A DNA stretch of 64,000 bases, taken from NCBI GenBank assembly GCA_964036315.1, contig OZ038500.1, positions 53,182,782-53,246,781 on the forward strand, written 5' to 3'. Origin of the DNA: Acanthosepion esculentum. Lineage: Eukaryota; Mollusca; Cephalopoda; Sepiida; Sepiidae. Both the position numbers and the translations under genes were made by a program. The notes beneath the pieces were generated by a model. That model worked only from the letters and a program-made list of their open reading frames with translations, was not told the DNA's origin and searched no databases. Below, in pieces: positions 11,950 through 23,876 of this stretch (positions are counted from its first letter, which is position 1; the number at the start of each line of letters is the position of its first letter).

Positions 11950-12705
11950 AAATTTATTCAATAAAATCACCATTGGCTTCAACCACAGCCACCAAACGAC
12001 TTTCAAATCTCCTGCAACTCTTCTGGATGGTCTCCTTGTTTAAGTTGGTGAATGCTGCCATAATCCTTGCCTTCAGTTCATCTTTGGTGTTACAAGGAGT
12101 TTTGTTGGTCTCTTGCTCAACTGCATCCCACACATTATAATCAAGGGGGTTGCAGTCTGGCAAGTTAGGTATCTAGATATAAGGGGTGATGTGGTCGCAA
12201 AAATTGTCTGACATCCATGACTTGGTCCTCCTGCTTGTGTGTGGCATGGTGCAGAGTGCTGTTGCCAGACATAGTCTTTCAGCAGCCATCTTCTTGACCT
12301 AGGACAGCATTACCTCCTCAAGGCACTTGATGTAGGCCCCCATGTCTGAGGCCCTCACTATCAAATTCAAGAGTTCTTTTTATCAGAACGATAAGTGAGT
12401 TTTCTGAGCTGCTGTACCTTCATAATCACTATTAGACTCGTTCAACTCTTTCCGAATTCTCTGCACTGTCTTCAGATTGACACCCAGTCTGAAATGTTCA
12501 TATTGGAGCTTCTGGTGCAAATGCCAAGCAGTACAGCATGTTATTAACAAATTTCTAGCAGAGTTAATTGTGTCATGGTGCTCTTTTCTTACAAACACCA
12601 CCCAACTCGCACTACTATACTGTGCAGTTGACAAAAATAAGCAACACACATGTGCAAAATTAAAAAATATAAAATGGCGACAATCTACCTATCACACCCT
12701 GTATA
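11950..12705 (-). mobile_element. Degenerate IS630/Tc1/mariner transposase copy
   Basis: Minus-strand pieces of a DDE transposase. An N-terminal helix-turn-helix-like part is at 12620-12410 (LLITCCTAWHLHQKLQYEHF...VQRIRKELN). A C-terminal part at 12163-11957 contains PDCNPLDYNVW, the third acidic motif (Asp). Around 12255 the second-Asp motif reads QQHSAPCHT in a shifted frame, so the catalytic Asp is His. The middle is missing. The right end (near 12700) reads TACAGGGTGTGATAGG on the minus strand, a typical mariner-like terminus; no matching left terminus is visible. Inactive relic. Confidence 0.78.
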
Positions 12706-12711
12706 TATTAC

Positions 12712-13115
12712 ATTTTATTTTTTAATCAAATTCATCCCATATAAGGTAGTAAAGCCACTAAGATACAAGGGGTTACTGGGTGTGAAAGAATTAGAAAGCA
12801 AAAACATTAAGGAATGAGGACAATAGAAGAGTAATATCCAGAAGACAGTAGATAACGATTAACATTGCATTTAAATTTTTGAAGACCAAAGTTGACTGGA
12901 AGCATGGAACTGGAAGAGAATTCTACAAGCTAGAAGTGTGTATAAAGAAACTGTTAGGATAGAACTTATGATTACTTCTAGCCAGTTCCGCTGTGAATTG
13001 ATAAGAGATTGTTGCTAACTAGTACTTTGTTTAATTACATAAAGTCCAGTTACCATATCAAAGAGCTCATCTGAACAATTACCATGAAAGTATTCATAGA
13101 AAAGCTGCACCTTTG
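12712..13115 (-). mobile_element. Jockey/CR1-like LINE 3'-end fragment
   Basis: Aligns by eye with the LINE 3' ends at 17.7, 20.9, 38.2 and 50.7 kb (shared blocks GCATTTAAATTTTTGAAGA, AACTGTTAG, ACCATGAAAGTATTCATAGA). Frames are broken. Confidence 0.75.
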
Positions 13116-13119
13116 AATG

Positions 13120-13215
13120 TTATTATATTTGATACTTGTATTTGAAATAGATACCTCCATTTTTATTTTTTATTTTTAATTGTGTATTACATTTATTGCC
13201 CTGCTCATTTGTATC
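13120..13215 (-). mobile_element. Truncated SINE body (family of 8305-8505)
   Basis: Shares TATTTGAAATAGATRCC and the following T-rich body with 8305-8505 and 25065-25270; the tRNA head is missing. Confidence 0.55.
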
Positions 13216-13268
13216 TGCTATAATAACATATGAAATAATAAAATGTCAGATTAAAAATAAATTATATG

Positions 13269-13794
13269 CAGGATGTCCCAGAATTAACAATTTCAATGAA
13301 ATCTGACAATTTTTTTAAAAAACTGGCAGAATTTTATGTTTGCATAATTATGATACAAAACAAATAGATTTATAAATCCAATGTAAAAACTTTATTAAAA
13401 ATTTTCAATATGTGCTCCATCAGTATCTCTGCAAATTTCAAATCTCTCCTTAGTGTTGTGAAATACACTCAAAGCATTTCAGGAGTTATCACTTGCACTG
13501 CTTACTGAATGTGTTCTTTAAGCTCTGCTAAACTATTGATCTTTTGATGATTAAACCTTTTGTTTTTATGAATAACCCCATGCAAAGAAATCCGGGAGAA
13601 GGGTCAACAAAGATGCATTTTTGTGTATTCATTATTAATAGGGTTCTGAAAGGGAATGAAAACAGAATTGGAAAAAAAAAAAATGATAAAGTTATAAACA
13701 AAAAGAAATTTATACACTTCTAACACATACTAAACATGAACAGAATAAATTGTCTGATTTCACTGAAATAAATAGTTAATTCTGTCACACCGTG
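13269..13794 (-). mobile_element. Non-autonomous Tc1/mariner-type element with terminal inverted repeats
   Basis: Terminal inverted repeats of about 43 bp: left (CAGGATGTCCCAGAATTAAC...) and right complement (CACGGTGTGACAGAATTAAC...), both running on to GAAATCWGACAATT. On the minus strand, just inside the left end, the frame reads ERFEICRDTDGAHIENF-stop, a typical transposase C-terminus. No catalytic part remains, so it is an internally deleted copy. Confidence 0.8.
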
Positions 13795-14106
13795 TATAAC
13801 AGCATTCTCCTTCAGGTAAAGGGAGATAACTCTATAACATGAATATGGTCAGAGGTTAGACAAGCAATTTTTCTTAGTCAGCATTAACCTTGATACTGCA
13901 TCATATAAAACACTGTTTATATGATTTATTAATTTTGACTAGTTTCTTTTGTTTGTTTGTTTTTTTTTTTTGCGGGGGGGGGGGGGGTAACAAAGTTCTT
14001 CCAGCTGAACTTTTCTTTGGTCACTGATGTAACAGCATATAATTGGAATAAAGTAGCCTCCAGCAAGACTCAAACTATCATGGACAAGGCCTTAACCTAT
14101 TAAGGA

Positions 14107-14310
14107 GCTTATGGCCATATCATGTTGAAACATGTTCCAATTCCTGTTGGGTTAGTTATATTCACTTATACACAAATACAGTGTAACCCGGATATAAGAG
14201 AGTTGTCGGGACCGGAGAAGAAGTCTATTATATCTGGGTTTCTCTTATATCAGGGTCTCTTATATCCGGGTTACACTGTACTCTTCTCCACACCTCTAGA
14301 TATGGGTTAA
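14107..14310 (+). mobile_element. 5S-derived SINE fragment interrupted by a MITE
   Basis: 14107-14135 (CTTATGGCCATATCATGTTG...) matches the 5' end of the 5S-derived SINE at 17048. After an internal deletion, TTAGTTATATTCACTTATAC and CTCTTCTCC...ATATGGGTTAA match its tail. The tail is split by the MITE at 14179-14278. Confidence 0.72.
14179..14278. mobile_element. pogo/Tigger-like MITE, 100 bp, TA target duplication
   Basis: Terminal inverted repeats CAGTGTAACCCGGATATAAG / CTTATATCCGGGTTACACTG (the match continues into AGAG/CTCT), flanked by TA on both sides (14177-14178 and 14279-14280). A longer relative lies at 55280-55442. Confidence 0.9.
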
Positions 14311-14433
14311 TTAATAAAACTTGTATCAGTAAATCATTATCTACCCAAAAAATTCTTACAATCTAAAAAAAAATATTCCTGGCTTTAAATAACTTGAAAT
14401 GGGTTAAGCCATAAAAAAAGATCAATCAATTCA

Positions 14434-14728
14434 TTAATTTAAGTGCAGTACTAGATTGGTAACCAGGTTTTGTTATTTTACTGTTGAAATTACTGCAAGA
14501 TATAATTAAGTTCTACACTAATAGTTTCTTCTTTGGCACTTCTTGCTTGTGGAACTCTCTTCTGGCTTCTTGCTTTCCTGTCAACTATGATCTTCAAAAA
14601 TTTAAATGCAATATCAATCCTCATTTTGAATCCTGTTTCTTTATTGTCCTCAATTTCTTTCACTCTCAGTACCCCCCCCCCTTGCATCTTAGTGGCTTTA
14701 TCACCTTTCTTGAAGTGAAATGATTAAA
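14434..14728 (+). mobile_element. Jockey/CR1-like LINE 3'-end fragment
   Basis: The + strand encodes FFGTSCLWNSLLASCFP and YDLQKFKCNIN, the C-terminal end of the LINE protein seen on the minus strand at 17769-17978. It ends in GAAGTGAAATGATTAAAAAAA. Confidence 0.78.
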
Positions 14729-14760
14729 AAAAATAAAATAAACATTTATAATAGCCACTC

Positions 14761-15038
14761 AAAATCAAGAAGAAAAGAATTTCTAGGGATCAGGAATTAA
14801 GGAAAGGGTTACTGAGAGAAGAGAATTATTATATGTATAATAGATAAACGTTTACTATAGAAATGCATTGAAAATTGGGAAGAAACGGATTTCAAGGGAT
14901 CTGGAATTAAGGAAAGGGTTTCTAAGAGAATTATTGTATGTATAATAGATAAACATTTACAATAGAAATGTATTGAAAATCAGGAAGAGACCAATTTCTA
15001 GGGATCAGGGATTAAGGTGAGTGTTACTAAGAGAATGG

Positions 15039-15089
<51 letters not shown>

Positions 15090-15240
15090 CTAGCAAAATA
15101 GATCCATTATATGTTTAATGAATACTATGTAAATTCATTGAAAAGCAGGAATAGAATGTCAATGGTTCGGAATTGGTTGGAATACTTCTGTCTCATAAGA
15201 GAATGGAGTGTGCACTGGGATTTGGCCAGAAATTAGTGCA
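14761..15240. repeat. Tandem repeat of about 107 bp, four diverged units
   Basis: Units begin at 14761, 14871, 14976 and 15141 (AAAATCAAGAAGAAAAGAAT, AAAATTGGGAAGAAAC, AAAATCAGGAAGAG, AAAAGCAGGAATAGA) and share TAGGGATCAGGRATTAAGG and AATAGATAAAC. Unit 3 is lengthened by an internal (TA)n tract at 15042-15086. Confidence 0.85.
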
Positions 15241-15834
15241 AGCATTATTGTCAGAATAGGGCTATGAAATTTATTTTATACATATGCCTGCCTTGAACAA
15301 AAAAAAACTTAAATTTTTGCTTTAATTCAACGATATTTATTTGTCCATTTAAATTCAATTTTTTATTTTTTTTATTTTGTCTGTTATTTGTTTGACCTCC
15401 TGGTGGTGTCAGTAAGCCAAAATATTCATTTGTTTGCCTGAGTCTCACAGCTGGCATTAGTTTTTAAAATGAATCATTTTCATTGTTTTTCTAATGAGTC
15501 TAATTCAACTATCTGGCCTGTCTCTATACTGGGGCAGGAATTGAGAAAATTGTCCTTTTATAGACCAGGCCTTCATTGGCTCAAGGCTTTAATGGAGTTG
15601 GCCTTGGATGCTTGTATTTTGATCTCAAAAGAATGATCTTTTTAAATGAGTAGCAAACCTGAGTCAGCCACTCTTTTTAGTGATTTACATTAATATTTGC
15701 CTAGATGAGGAGTTATAAATTGCTGAATGTGCAATATTTATGAATCTTGAATGGACAAAAACAAGTTAGTATTCACACATAAGTAATTTGTCTTTTTCCT
15801 GAATTACATTGTTAAAAACACATTCAGATTTTCA

Positions 15835-16580
15835 TACATCTTTTTTATATGCCTGTCCTCTCGGGACATAGTTGATCATGGCTCTCCACAATTTCCTGTC
15901 CTTTATAACTTTTTAAAAAATTTGACTTTTTGTTATTTCTACTAAACTCTGTTCCGCCATCCATTTACTCAAGCTCATTATGTTATGCACTGTTTTCCTC
16001 TGACCCTCTTGCCTGTGAGTATCTAAGCCCTCTTTCCTCATTATATTAAGTCCATGGTATCCTCACCCTCTTTCTATTGTTTTCTTCTGTCCATCTTTCC
16101 CTCAATCTATCCTATGAGTATCACATATTCCAAGCTCCTCATACTTAAAATCACAAAAAAGACAATTGGAATTTCTGGGGCACATAAGTTTCCTTTTTCT
16201 TTCCAATTTCTCTAAAACCTTGTTGCTCATATATTTAGTCCATAGTATCCTCAGCATCTTTTTGTTGTTTTCCTCTGTCCTTCTTACCCTCAATCTGTCC
16301 TGTGAGTATCAAATTTTCCAAACCCTCCTTTCTCATTACGTGCCCTAGAAACCTCAACTGTCTCTTCCTGATGTTAAGCATATGTTTCCTTCTTGATTCC
16401 ATTTTCTCTAAAACCTCATCATTGTTCACATATTCAGTCCATGATATCCTCAGCATCCTTCTGTAGAAGCACATTTCTGTTGCTTCAAGTCTCTTCATCT
16501 TTGAGGAGATTGTCCAGCATTCGCTGCCGTACAGGAGGACAAACATGTAACACAGTTCAGTACTTTTTTCTTTCAAGTCT
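15835..16580 (-). mobile_element. RTE-like LINE 3' region with internal tandem duplication
   Basis: Minus strand from 16576 reads YGSECWTISSKMKRLEATEM, then MLRISWTEYV, RKRQLRFLGHVMRKEGLENL and TGQIEGKKDRGKQ, the C-terminal region of a LINE ORF2. The segment from MLRISWT to GQIEGK is then partly repeated: MLRILWTKYMSNKVLEKLER (from about 16250) and another IPWT restart near 16060. The 3' end (about 15835-15905) is the 'WRAMI' part. Frames are interrupted; not functional. Confidence 0.75.
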
Positions 16581-17047
16581 GGTCTCTTTTATTTTTTTAT
16601 TTTTATTTTTTTCCTTCAATTTAATGTTATTGAAAGTTATGTGAATTGATTCTTGTACACAGTTCAATTGGCCTCCAAACAATCTTCGACACAAATTGAC
16701 ATATCCGTCAATATTGAGCATGAAACTAAATCTATTTTGATTCTCTTCAGCTTCCAGTTGTCACGAGAAATATCTTAAGATGATAGCTATAGCTTGATGT
16801 AATTTTTCACTTAATACCAACCTTGGAATTTGCTGGATTCTTGACAGGCTAAATATTACCTTTCGATATCTGACTTGTAAGTCTAAGAGATGCATCTACA
16901 AATGGATAATGTCTCTTGATAAATCTGCAACAATGTTAAATGTTATATTTAACCTTCCCTACAATCGGCTTCCAATAGATTTTGATACACACTCGAACAC
17001 AGATAAATTTAACTGTTTTTAGCCATGAGACAATATATTTGGTGTAA

Positions 17048-17465
17048 TACTTATGGCCATATCACATTAAAACACTGGTTCTTGTACGATCGCCAAAGCT
17101 AAGCAACATTGAGCTTGGTCAGTACCTAGATGGGTGACTGCATGGGAATACCAGGTGCTGTTTTGCTTGAATGTGCAAGGAAGTGATTGATAGTGGCTCA
17201 GAAAGAGAAATTTGATATGAATTTAAATTCTATTTGAGTTTGTTACATTCACTTATGAGCAAATACCCTTGTGAAAGGCATGAATCTGTCTCTTCTCCCT
17301 CCAGTTATGGGTTAAATAGCCGGATAGACTGGGTACTAGAGCCTTGGTTGGCAACCAGTCTACTACAGAAAGTAATGGCAACCTACTGCAGGAATTCTTC
17401 TACCAAGTCGATCGGAATTGAAAAGACATGTGCACCCAAGCATGCATCAATCATGGCATTTATAG
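17048..17465 (+). mobile_element. 5S rRNA-derived SINE
   Basis: 17048-17168 is a full-length but diverged 5S rRNA gene sequence: TATGGCCATATCACATTAA, AAGCTAAGCAACATTGAG (box A), GCTTGGTCAGTACC (intermediate element), TAGATGGGTGACTGCATGGG (box C) and GGTGCTGTTTTGCTT. It is followed by a unique body (17169-17465) that recurs without the head at 7015-7235 and split at 14107-14310. The repeated tail makes it a SINE3-type retroposon and not a stray 5S pseudogene. Confidence 0.85.
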
Positions 17466-17714
17466 AAGGTTTCCAGTTACTAAAATATATTTATCTCTAC
17501 TTCACTTTACAGTTGATTGAAATTCTGTTAAAATTTGTTACCAATCACACTCTAGTAACAATACATTGATCATTTAATAATAAAAAATGGAAGGAAGAAT
17601 GGGCAGTAGACTATTAACACAGGAAATGAAATTGGTAAGCAGAGTTCAATTTCATTATGAGGCAGTTTTTATTCACTTTTCACTAATACTACTTGGAGAA
17701 ATTTCATATTGGTG

Positions 17715-18475
17715 CAGAAGAATTAGAAAACGGAAACATTACTAAGAAGTGAGAACAATAGAAGGAAATCAGAAAGACAGTAGATAGTGATTGACATCGC
17801 ATTTAAATTTTTGAAGATTAAAGTTGAAGCTAGAAGAGTTCCACAAGCAAGAAGTATGAGAAAAACTGTTAGCATAGAATTTATGGTTACATCTAGCTAA
17901 CTTAACTGTAAATTGATGAGACCTTGTCACCAGTCTAATACTGTACTTAAATTCATAAATTCTAGGTACCATTAGCAAAGAACTGATTCAAACAATTATC
18001 ATGAAAGTATGTATAGAAAAGGCTCAAGGAAGCAACTTTACAGCATTGGGAAAGTGACTGAAGCCAAGATTCTAGGTCAAGACCAATAATATTGCTGATT
18101 CTTCTTTTGAATTTTATCAAAAATCTCTAAATATACAACAGGAGAACTAGACCATATGTGGCAGCAATATTCTAAGGATGAATTTATAGACCTGTAAGAT
18201 AGATTCTGGAGAGAAAGATTGTCAGCACGACACAGTGAATCAGTTTTCTTAGCAGCTGACCTAGCAATGGATTCAATATAATCTTTCCACTTCATATCAG
18301 CTGAGAATGTTGGCCCAAGAAGGTGCAACAAGTCACTCTTACTGGAGGTTAGCATAAGCCATGCTGATGGAAGGCAGAAAGGAGTCTCCCAGATGATTAA
18401 TAGAGCTTTTTTGTTTTGTAGACATTAAAATTAACAAGCCATTCTTTTCCCCAATTAACAACAGACTGAAGGTTG
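17715..18475 (-). mobile_element. Jockey/CR1-like LINE 3' end, truncated ORF2
   Basis: Minus strand 18355-18080 encodes the end of the reverse-transcriptase protein (LLGPTFSADMKWKDYIESIA, then SSLEYCCHIWSSSPVVYLEIFDKI). 17978-17770 continues in another frame (RLVTRSHQFTVKLARCNHKF, SCLWNSSSF, LQKFKCDVN). It is 5'-truncated with frame breaks. Confidence 0.83.
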
Positions 18476-18740
18476 TTTTTTTATATCAACCTAAAATTTT
18501 ACTTTATTGAACTGACTAGTCTTACTATTGAAACAGAAGTAAATGTCATCAGCATAGATATCAAGTTGAGAAGTGGTGCCATCAGGAAGGTCAGTAATGG
18601 AAAGTTAAAACAAAGTAGGGCCAAGGATAAAGCCTTAGGGGAGACACCAACTTTTGAACTAATGCAGGTAGGGATTAGCAAACAGTGCTTAAATGACTTT
18701 TAATGGGGTTATCTGTTGGCATAGCTTGTTAATTTTCTTC

Positions 18741-18772
<32 letters not shown>

Positions 18773-20824
18773 TAATAATATTGGACCAATTCTTGGGTTG
18801 TTCTCTTTTGTCCAGAATCTCTCTCTCTCTCTCTGAGATGAAACTGATTATTATAAACTGTTGCTGAAAGCAATAAAAGATGGGAATCTGTGGGAAGCCA
18901 AGATCTCTCATTTTCCTTCAGGACATGGCATATGGAGAAACTGAATTGGGGGAGTTTTACACAATATTTTCTGTAAAATAAAACAAAGCTCTTTTACATG
19001 TAATTTGAATTTAAAGTGTTTCAATAATTTTGTAATATTTCAGAATATAAGTGTTGGTTCACAAACTGATCTTAGAGAGAAACACAAATTCATTTGTAAA
19101 TCTCAAGACATGGGCAATGACATCCAGGGAAACCAGGCAGTAATGGTGTCAGTAAAATGTGCTATTAGAACTTCATTAATGCCCTCAAAATTCAAATTGT
19201 GCACACACATAAGTGTGTAGAATAGCTACTGAACTAAAAGTGAGGCCAAACATCATTAAAGAGCTGAGTATGATGACTTAGGCTTTGAATGATACATGGC
19301 AACTATGAAAACGGGAAAGGTGCTAGAATGTGTTCAGGTACCTCAAGAATCAAGAGTCCAATGTTAAAATATTCTCTAAGTAAATCTCCGCATTTTGATC
19401 AGCTAAAACAACCAGTAACTTAGTCAAGAGTTGATATGATGCATTTAGCCCAAGTCATGGTGTCATGCCTTCACTTGGGGAAACAATTTCCCTTTTCTTT
19501 TACAAGCTTGGGGAAAAAGGTTGATGTTAATGCCTACAACAAGGTCCTGAGGTAACATGTTTTGGCATAGCTCATGTTCAACTACCCACAGGGTAACTAA
19601 GTATGAATCCAGGACTATGCTCTCAACCACAAAGGTGTAAAAGTTCTGCAAGGCTGATTTCTAGTTAGTGGAATTCTGGCCCTCTGTTTTATTAATATCT
19701 TCTGGTATATTAATTTTTTTTTTTTTTTTGTGTGTGTGAGATTTGAAGATTACAGCAAGTTTTGTTTATCCACTTTCATAGATAATATCAGATCAATTTA
19801 TTCCAGAATAATTGTTAGGATATACTTTAAAACATTTCTAACTGATTGTAGTGACTTTGCCCCTATAGGTCAACTATTTATGACATGTTTTATGCCACCA
19901 GCATTTTCTGGTGTTTAACTTGCAAGACTGCTTTATGACCCTTGGAATTAAAACTACAGACTCATGATTTTTTTAGATCTGGACCTCCCAATGGCCATTT
20001 TTCACACAAAATCATAGGGAATCTCCTGGAGTGAAACTGACAAAAGTCTGTATAAGCAAACTTTATACAGAATTCAATGTTATATGGTTATCTGTGCTCA
20101 ATGTTTGATACCTGTGCTCACATAATTGAAAAATTAGCATGTGGGTATCAACTCTATACACATACCTGGATTTTCTTTTTTTTTTTTTTGTCCCAAATTA
20201 CCTCTTTGACATTCAGATCTGGAACTCTCTAAAGATGATGGAATATTAAACAGAAAAAACACATGAACTTAGATTTCTGAGGAAAGCTGAAGAACACACC
20301 CACCATAACAAGCTGAATAGTAGAAAATACTAGCCTGAAATAATCTATCGAATCGCGACTGATTTTGGGCAAGGCCGACAAACCCATTGGCTCAAACATC
20401 ATATTATAATTCTGCTTATGCATTCATTAATTAGTTAGCACATAGGTTACACCCTGCCATTACCTCAGATAAATAATGGACTATTCTGTTTTGATTGTAA
20501 AGAAAGAATTAAAAAAATATCTTAGACACACTATTTGGTTTAAGTGAGAAAAAGAAAGAATATAGAAGTGGTGGTAATGCTCCCCTGCATTTAACATCTG
20601 CTTCAATGAAATGAAAACCTTTTCAATTTTAAATCATTTTATTTGTAACGTCTTGCTACTTCAAATAATGACCCACATTCATATTTAAAATTGTTATTAG
20701 GTTATGTTAAAGTTGCTAAACTCAAATATGCAACAGATGAATTTCCATGAGAATTTTATAACCCTGGAACTTGCAAAGAGCTTATTCAATTAGAATTATT
20801 AAGAATTATAACCTCTCAGAAATT

Positions 20825-21790
20825 TTTTTTTTTTTTTTTAATTAGTCATTTCACTTCAAGTAAGGCAACGTAATACTACCAAGACATAAGGAGTTATGGG
20901 GAGTGAAAGAGAATGAGAAGATTTTAGAGAGAAGAAAGGACAATAAAGGAACAGGTTTCATGGTGATTCATGTTGCATTTAAATTTTTGAAGATTGTAGG
21001 TGACAGGGAGGCAAAAATTTAGGAGACCTACAAGCAAAAAGTTTAAGAAAAACTGTTAGAAATGACAGTTGCATCTAGTTAGTTCAACAGTAAAATGAGT
21101 TACCAATCTAGTAGGATGTTATAAATTTATGCAGTCGAGGCAGAGGAAAGCTCATCAGAATAATTGCCATGAAATTATTTGTAGTAAAGACAGAGGAAAG
21201 TTATGTCACATCAGTGAGAGATGTCACATCAGGATCAATTACATTGCTGATTGTTCTTTGAATTTTTTTTTCAAGAATCTCAAGATATATAGTAGAAGCA
21301 CCAGATGTCAACTGTATTCAATACATGGACGAGCGCCAGACTAGACATGTCAACTGTATTTAATACACGGACGAGTGCCAGACTAGACGTGGTGACTGTA
21401 TTCAATACACAGACAAATGGTAGATTTATAAATGTCCAAGGGAAGATCTAATGAGAAAAAAGAAATTGTCTGGCACAATACAGTGAACCAACTTTCTTAG
21501 CAGTAGACCTAGCAATTGATTCAGTATAATCACTCCACTTCATGTCAGTGGCGAAGGTGAGTCCAAGAAGGTGTAGAATGTTGCTCTCTTGAAGTTTAGC
21601 ATCAGCCATGCTGATGGCAGGCAGAAAACTTTCTCTATAGTGATTTAAATGAAAGCAGTTTTGTTCTGGAGGCATTGTAATTTACAAGCCATTCCTTATC
21701 CTAGTTAATCACTGATTGGATGTAAGTTTTAAGAACAGCTGCCAGTTTTACTTTGTCAGACTTGCTACAAAGACGGGAGTAAATAGAAAA
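20825..21790 (-). mobile_element. Jockey/CR1-like LINE 3' end with 42-bp triplication
   Basis: Minus strand 21675-21450 encodes MPPEQNCFHLNHYRES, LLGLTFATDMKWSDYTESIA and KKVGSLYCARQF. Downstream, 21305-21430 holds three 42-bp repeats (starts 21305, 21347, 21389), each of 14 codons. The 3' end is at the T-run near 20825. Confidence 0.82.
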
Positions 21791-22599
21791 GATTTTCATG
21801 GTCACTACTAGTAATGATAAATGCAGCAAAGATGATGATATTAGTTTGAATAACACTCAAAATAACTACTCTTTCTAATCTGCTCATTTGGCCTTACCTG
21901 TCACCTTTATCTTTAGTTTGTAGCATACATCTTGAGCTGTCCCACTTGGGTTGTCCCTCTAAGGCTGTTCCTTAATCCTGTAAACTAATAATGTAATGAC
22001 TAAATAGTGTTTAACATTTTTGTTATTAAAATTCTAAACATAGCATTTTAAAACAAATATTGCTGAGGGAGTCAAAAGTGTATACAGTAATAAGTGTCAA
22101 GAGAAAAACCATCCTTTTGACACTGTATTTTGTCAGTACAAAGGTTAAACATTGTCAAAAAAAATTTCTATTTTTATAGAATTTGTGATCTGGAGTATGC
22201 ATTTGAGAAAAAATTATTTCTTAGTGAAATTAATTTCTGTGAAGGAAGGTTGTATAGTCCTATCAGTGCAAATGGGGAGGTACTGTCTGAGAGATAGATT
22301 TCCAGAAACCAGGTGCTCTCTTTATATTATAAAGGTTTCTTAATCATGAGTTACTGGGGGGGGGGGGGATTTTCAATAAATATAACAAGATGCCATATCT
22401 GGGCTAAAGCTGTACAATCTTCACTTTTCTGTCTTGAATTAGTTCAAATACATCTGTGTGACCTTGTGGGTGATTAATTATTTTTCACCCTACAACCACT
22501 TTCCCACAGATGAAACATCACAAGCCTCTTGCTACTTTATCACAATTTCCATGGTAAGCATTTTGATGAGCTTGTTTCTTTAGTTCCACCAACACTGAC

Positions 22600-22860
22600 A
22601 CTTGAAGCTGGGACTCACCATGCCAAATGCACATGCTCTTTTCTTTTGTATTGCATTAGTAAGGAATAAGTTCCACTTGGACAGCTTCTTCCTAAGAGTA
22701 GTTGCTTTGTGGAACATACTCCTGGCAGGATGTTTTCCCCTGATCACTACAATCTTGACCTCTTCAAGTCATGAGTTAACCATTACTTTTCCTACATAAC
22801 CTCTTGAACTGTACTTGCCTTTTCTTAGCCTCCATCACAGTAATCTACTTTGAGTGACTC
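22600..22860 (+). mobile_element. Jockey/CR1-like LINE 3'-end fragment
   Basis: The + strand encodes FFLRVVALWNILLAGCFPL, a diverged match to the LINE C-terminal SCLWNSLLASCFP block, in about the same orientation and length as 14434-14728. Confidence 0.6.
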
Positions 22861-23876
22861 TTAGGCCTTGCATTGGGTGAACAGTAGCATAAAAAAACCC
22901 ATTGAGCCTAATGTTGATGGTTGTATTTTCTTGATTGCTAAAACATTTTTAGAATTTTTTGTAAGTAAGTCTTGATAAATATTAGAATTGGAGAGGAGGA
23001 ATTTATTTTTATGCAGTCTACAGTGGCTACCTACCCCTAAGATTGGATTTCTTTTGATTTTTACCCTATTTATGTGTATTACATTTTGTTTATTTTCACT
23101 GGCCATCTTTCTAAAATCTGGAAATGGCCAAACATTCTAAACCACAAAGTAACAAAAATATAATAAAGGTAATATATATATGATAATAAAAAATAAAATA
23201 AATTCTGGTGGAAGTAAAGCATCTTTTGTTATTTTAAACCACAAACTAAAAACAAAGTAATACAGGTGAGGAATAAAACTTAATTTTTAATAAAAGATAA
23301 ATAAATGCTAAAAACAAAAAAAACACCTCGTTATTTATTTTTTCCTCTTCTCTTGTATCATAATAACATTGTTGGGTGCAAGAGAGGGCTAATGTTCCAC
23401 TCTCTGGGATAGCTAAAGCTCTTTTACTTGATTAATGACTTTCAATCTTTTTGATAAATTAATCAAACTTAACCCATAACCTTCTGATGTTAATTTAAAC
23501 TAACACCTTTTATCTATATATCGTGATATCTTTAAGTTCATTTTTTTTATTATTTGAGATGAAAACTTGAAAAAATTTTATAGTATATTTTGGTGAAATT
23601 TTTACTTTCCAATATTAAATTTTATACTTATAGTTAATATGTATGGAAAAAGGTGTCAAGTTTAATCTGATACCAAGAGCATATGGGTTAAAGATTTTGT
23701 ACTGAAAATTCTTGGATAATCTAGTTTATTTCCAATAATAATTTTGGCTATTTTTGTTTTTATTATTACATTTGTAAATCTATCCTGCAGCTATCTTCAT
23801 AATACAGCATGCATGGAAAGAATAGGGAGTACCTTCCTTTTTTTTTCTTTCTAGTTAGAGCCTACATTGTTATTGC

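Noticed and set aside
14484..14723. Short independent gene (79 codons)
   Set aside because: The reading is the LINE C-terminal fragment matched elsewhere in the window.
17048..17168. Functional 5S rRNA gene
   Set aside because: Diverged at several conserved positions and joined to a dispersed SINE body; treated as a retroposon head.
19005..19220. Possible exon (71 codons after a TTTGTAATATTTCAG acceptor-like site)
   Set aside because: No family resemblance, no fit to the I-BAR protein, which is continuous without it, and no convincing donor.
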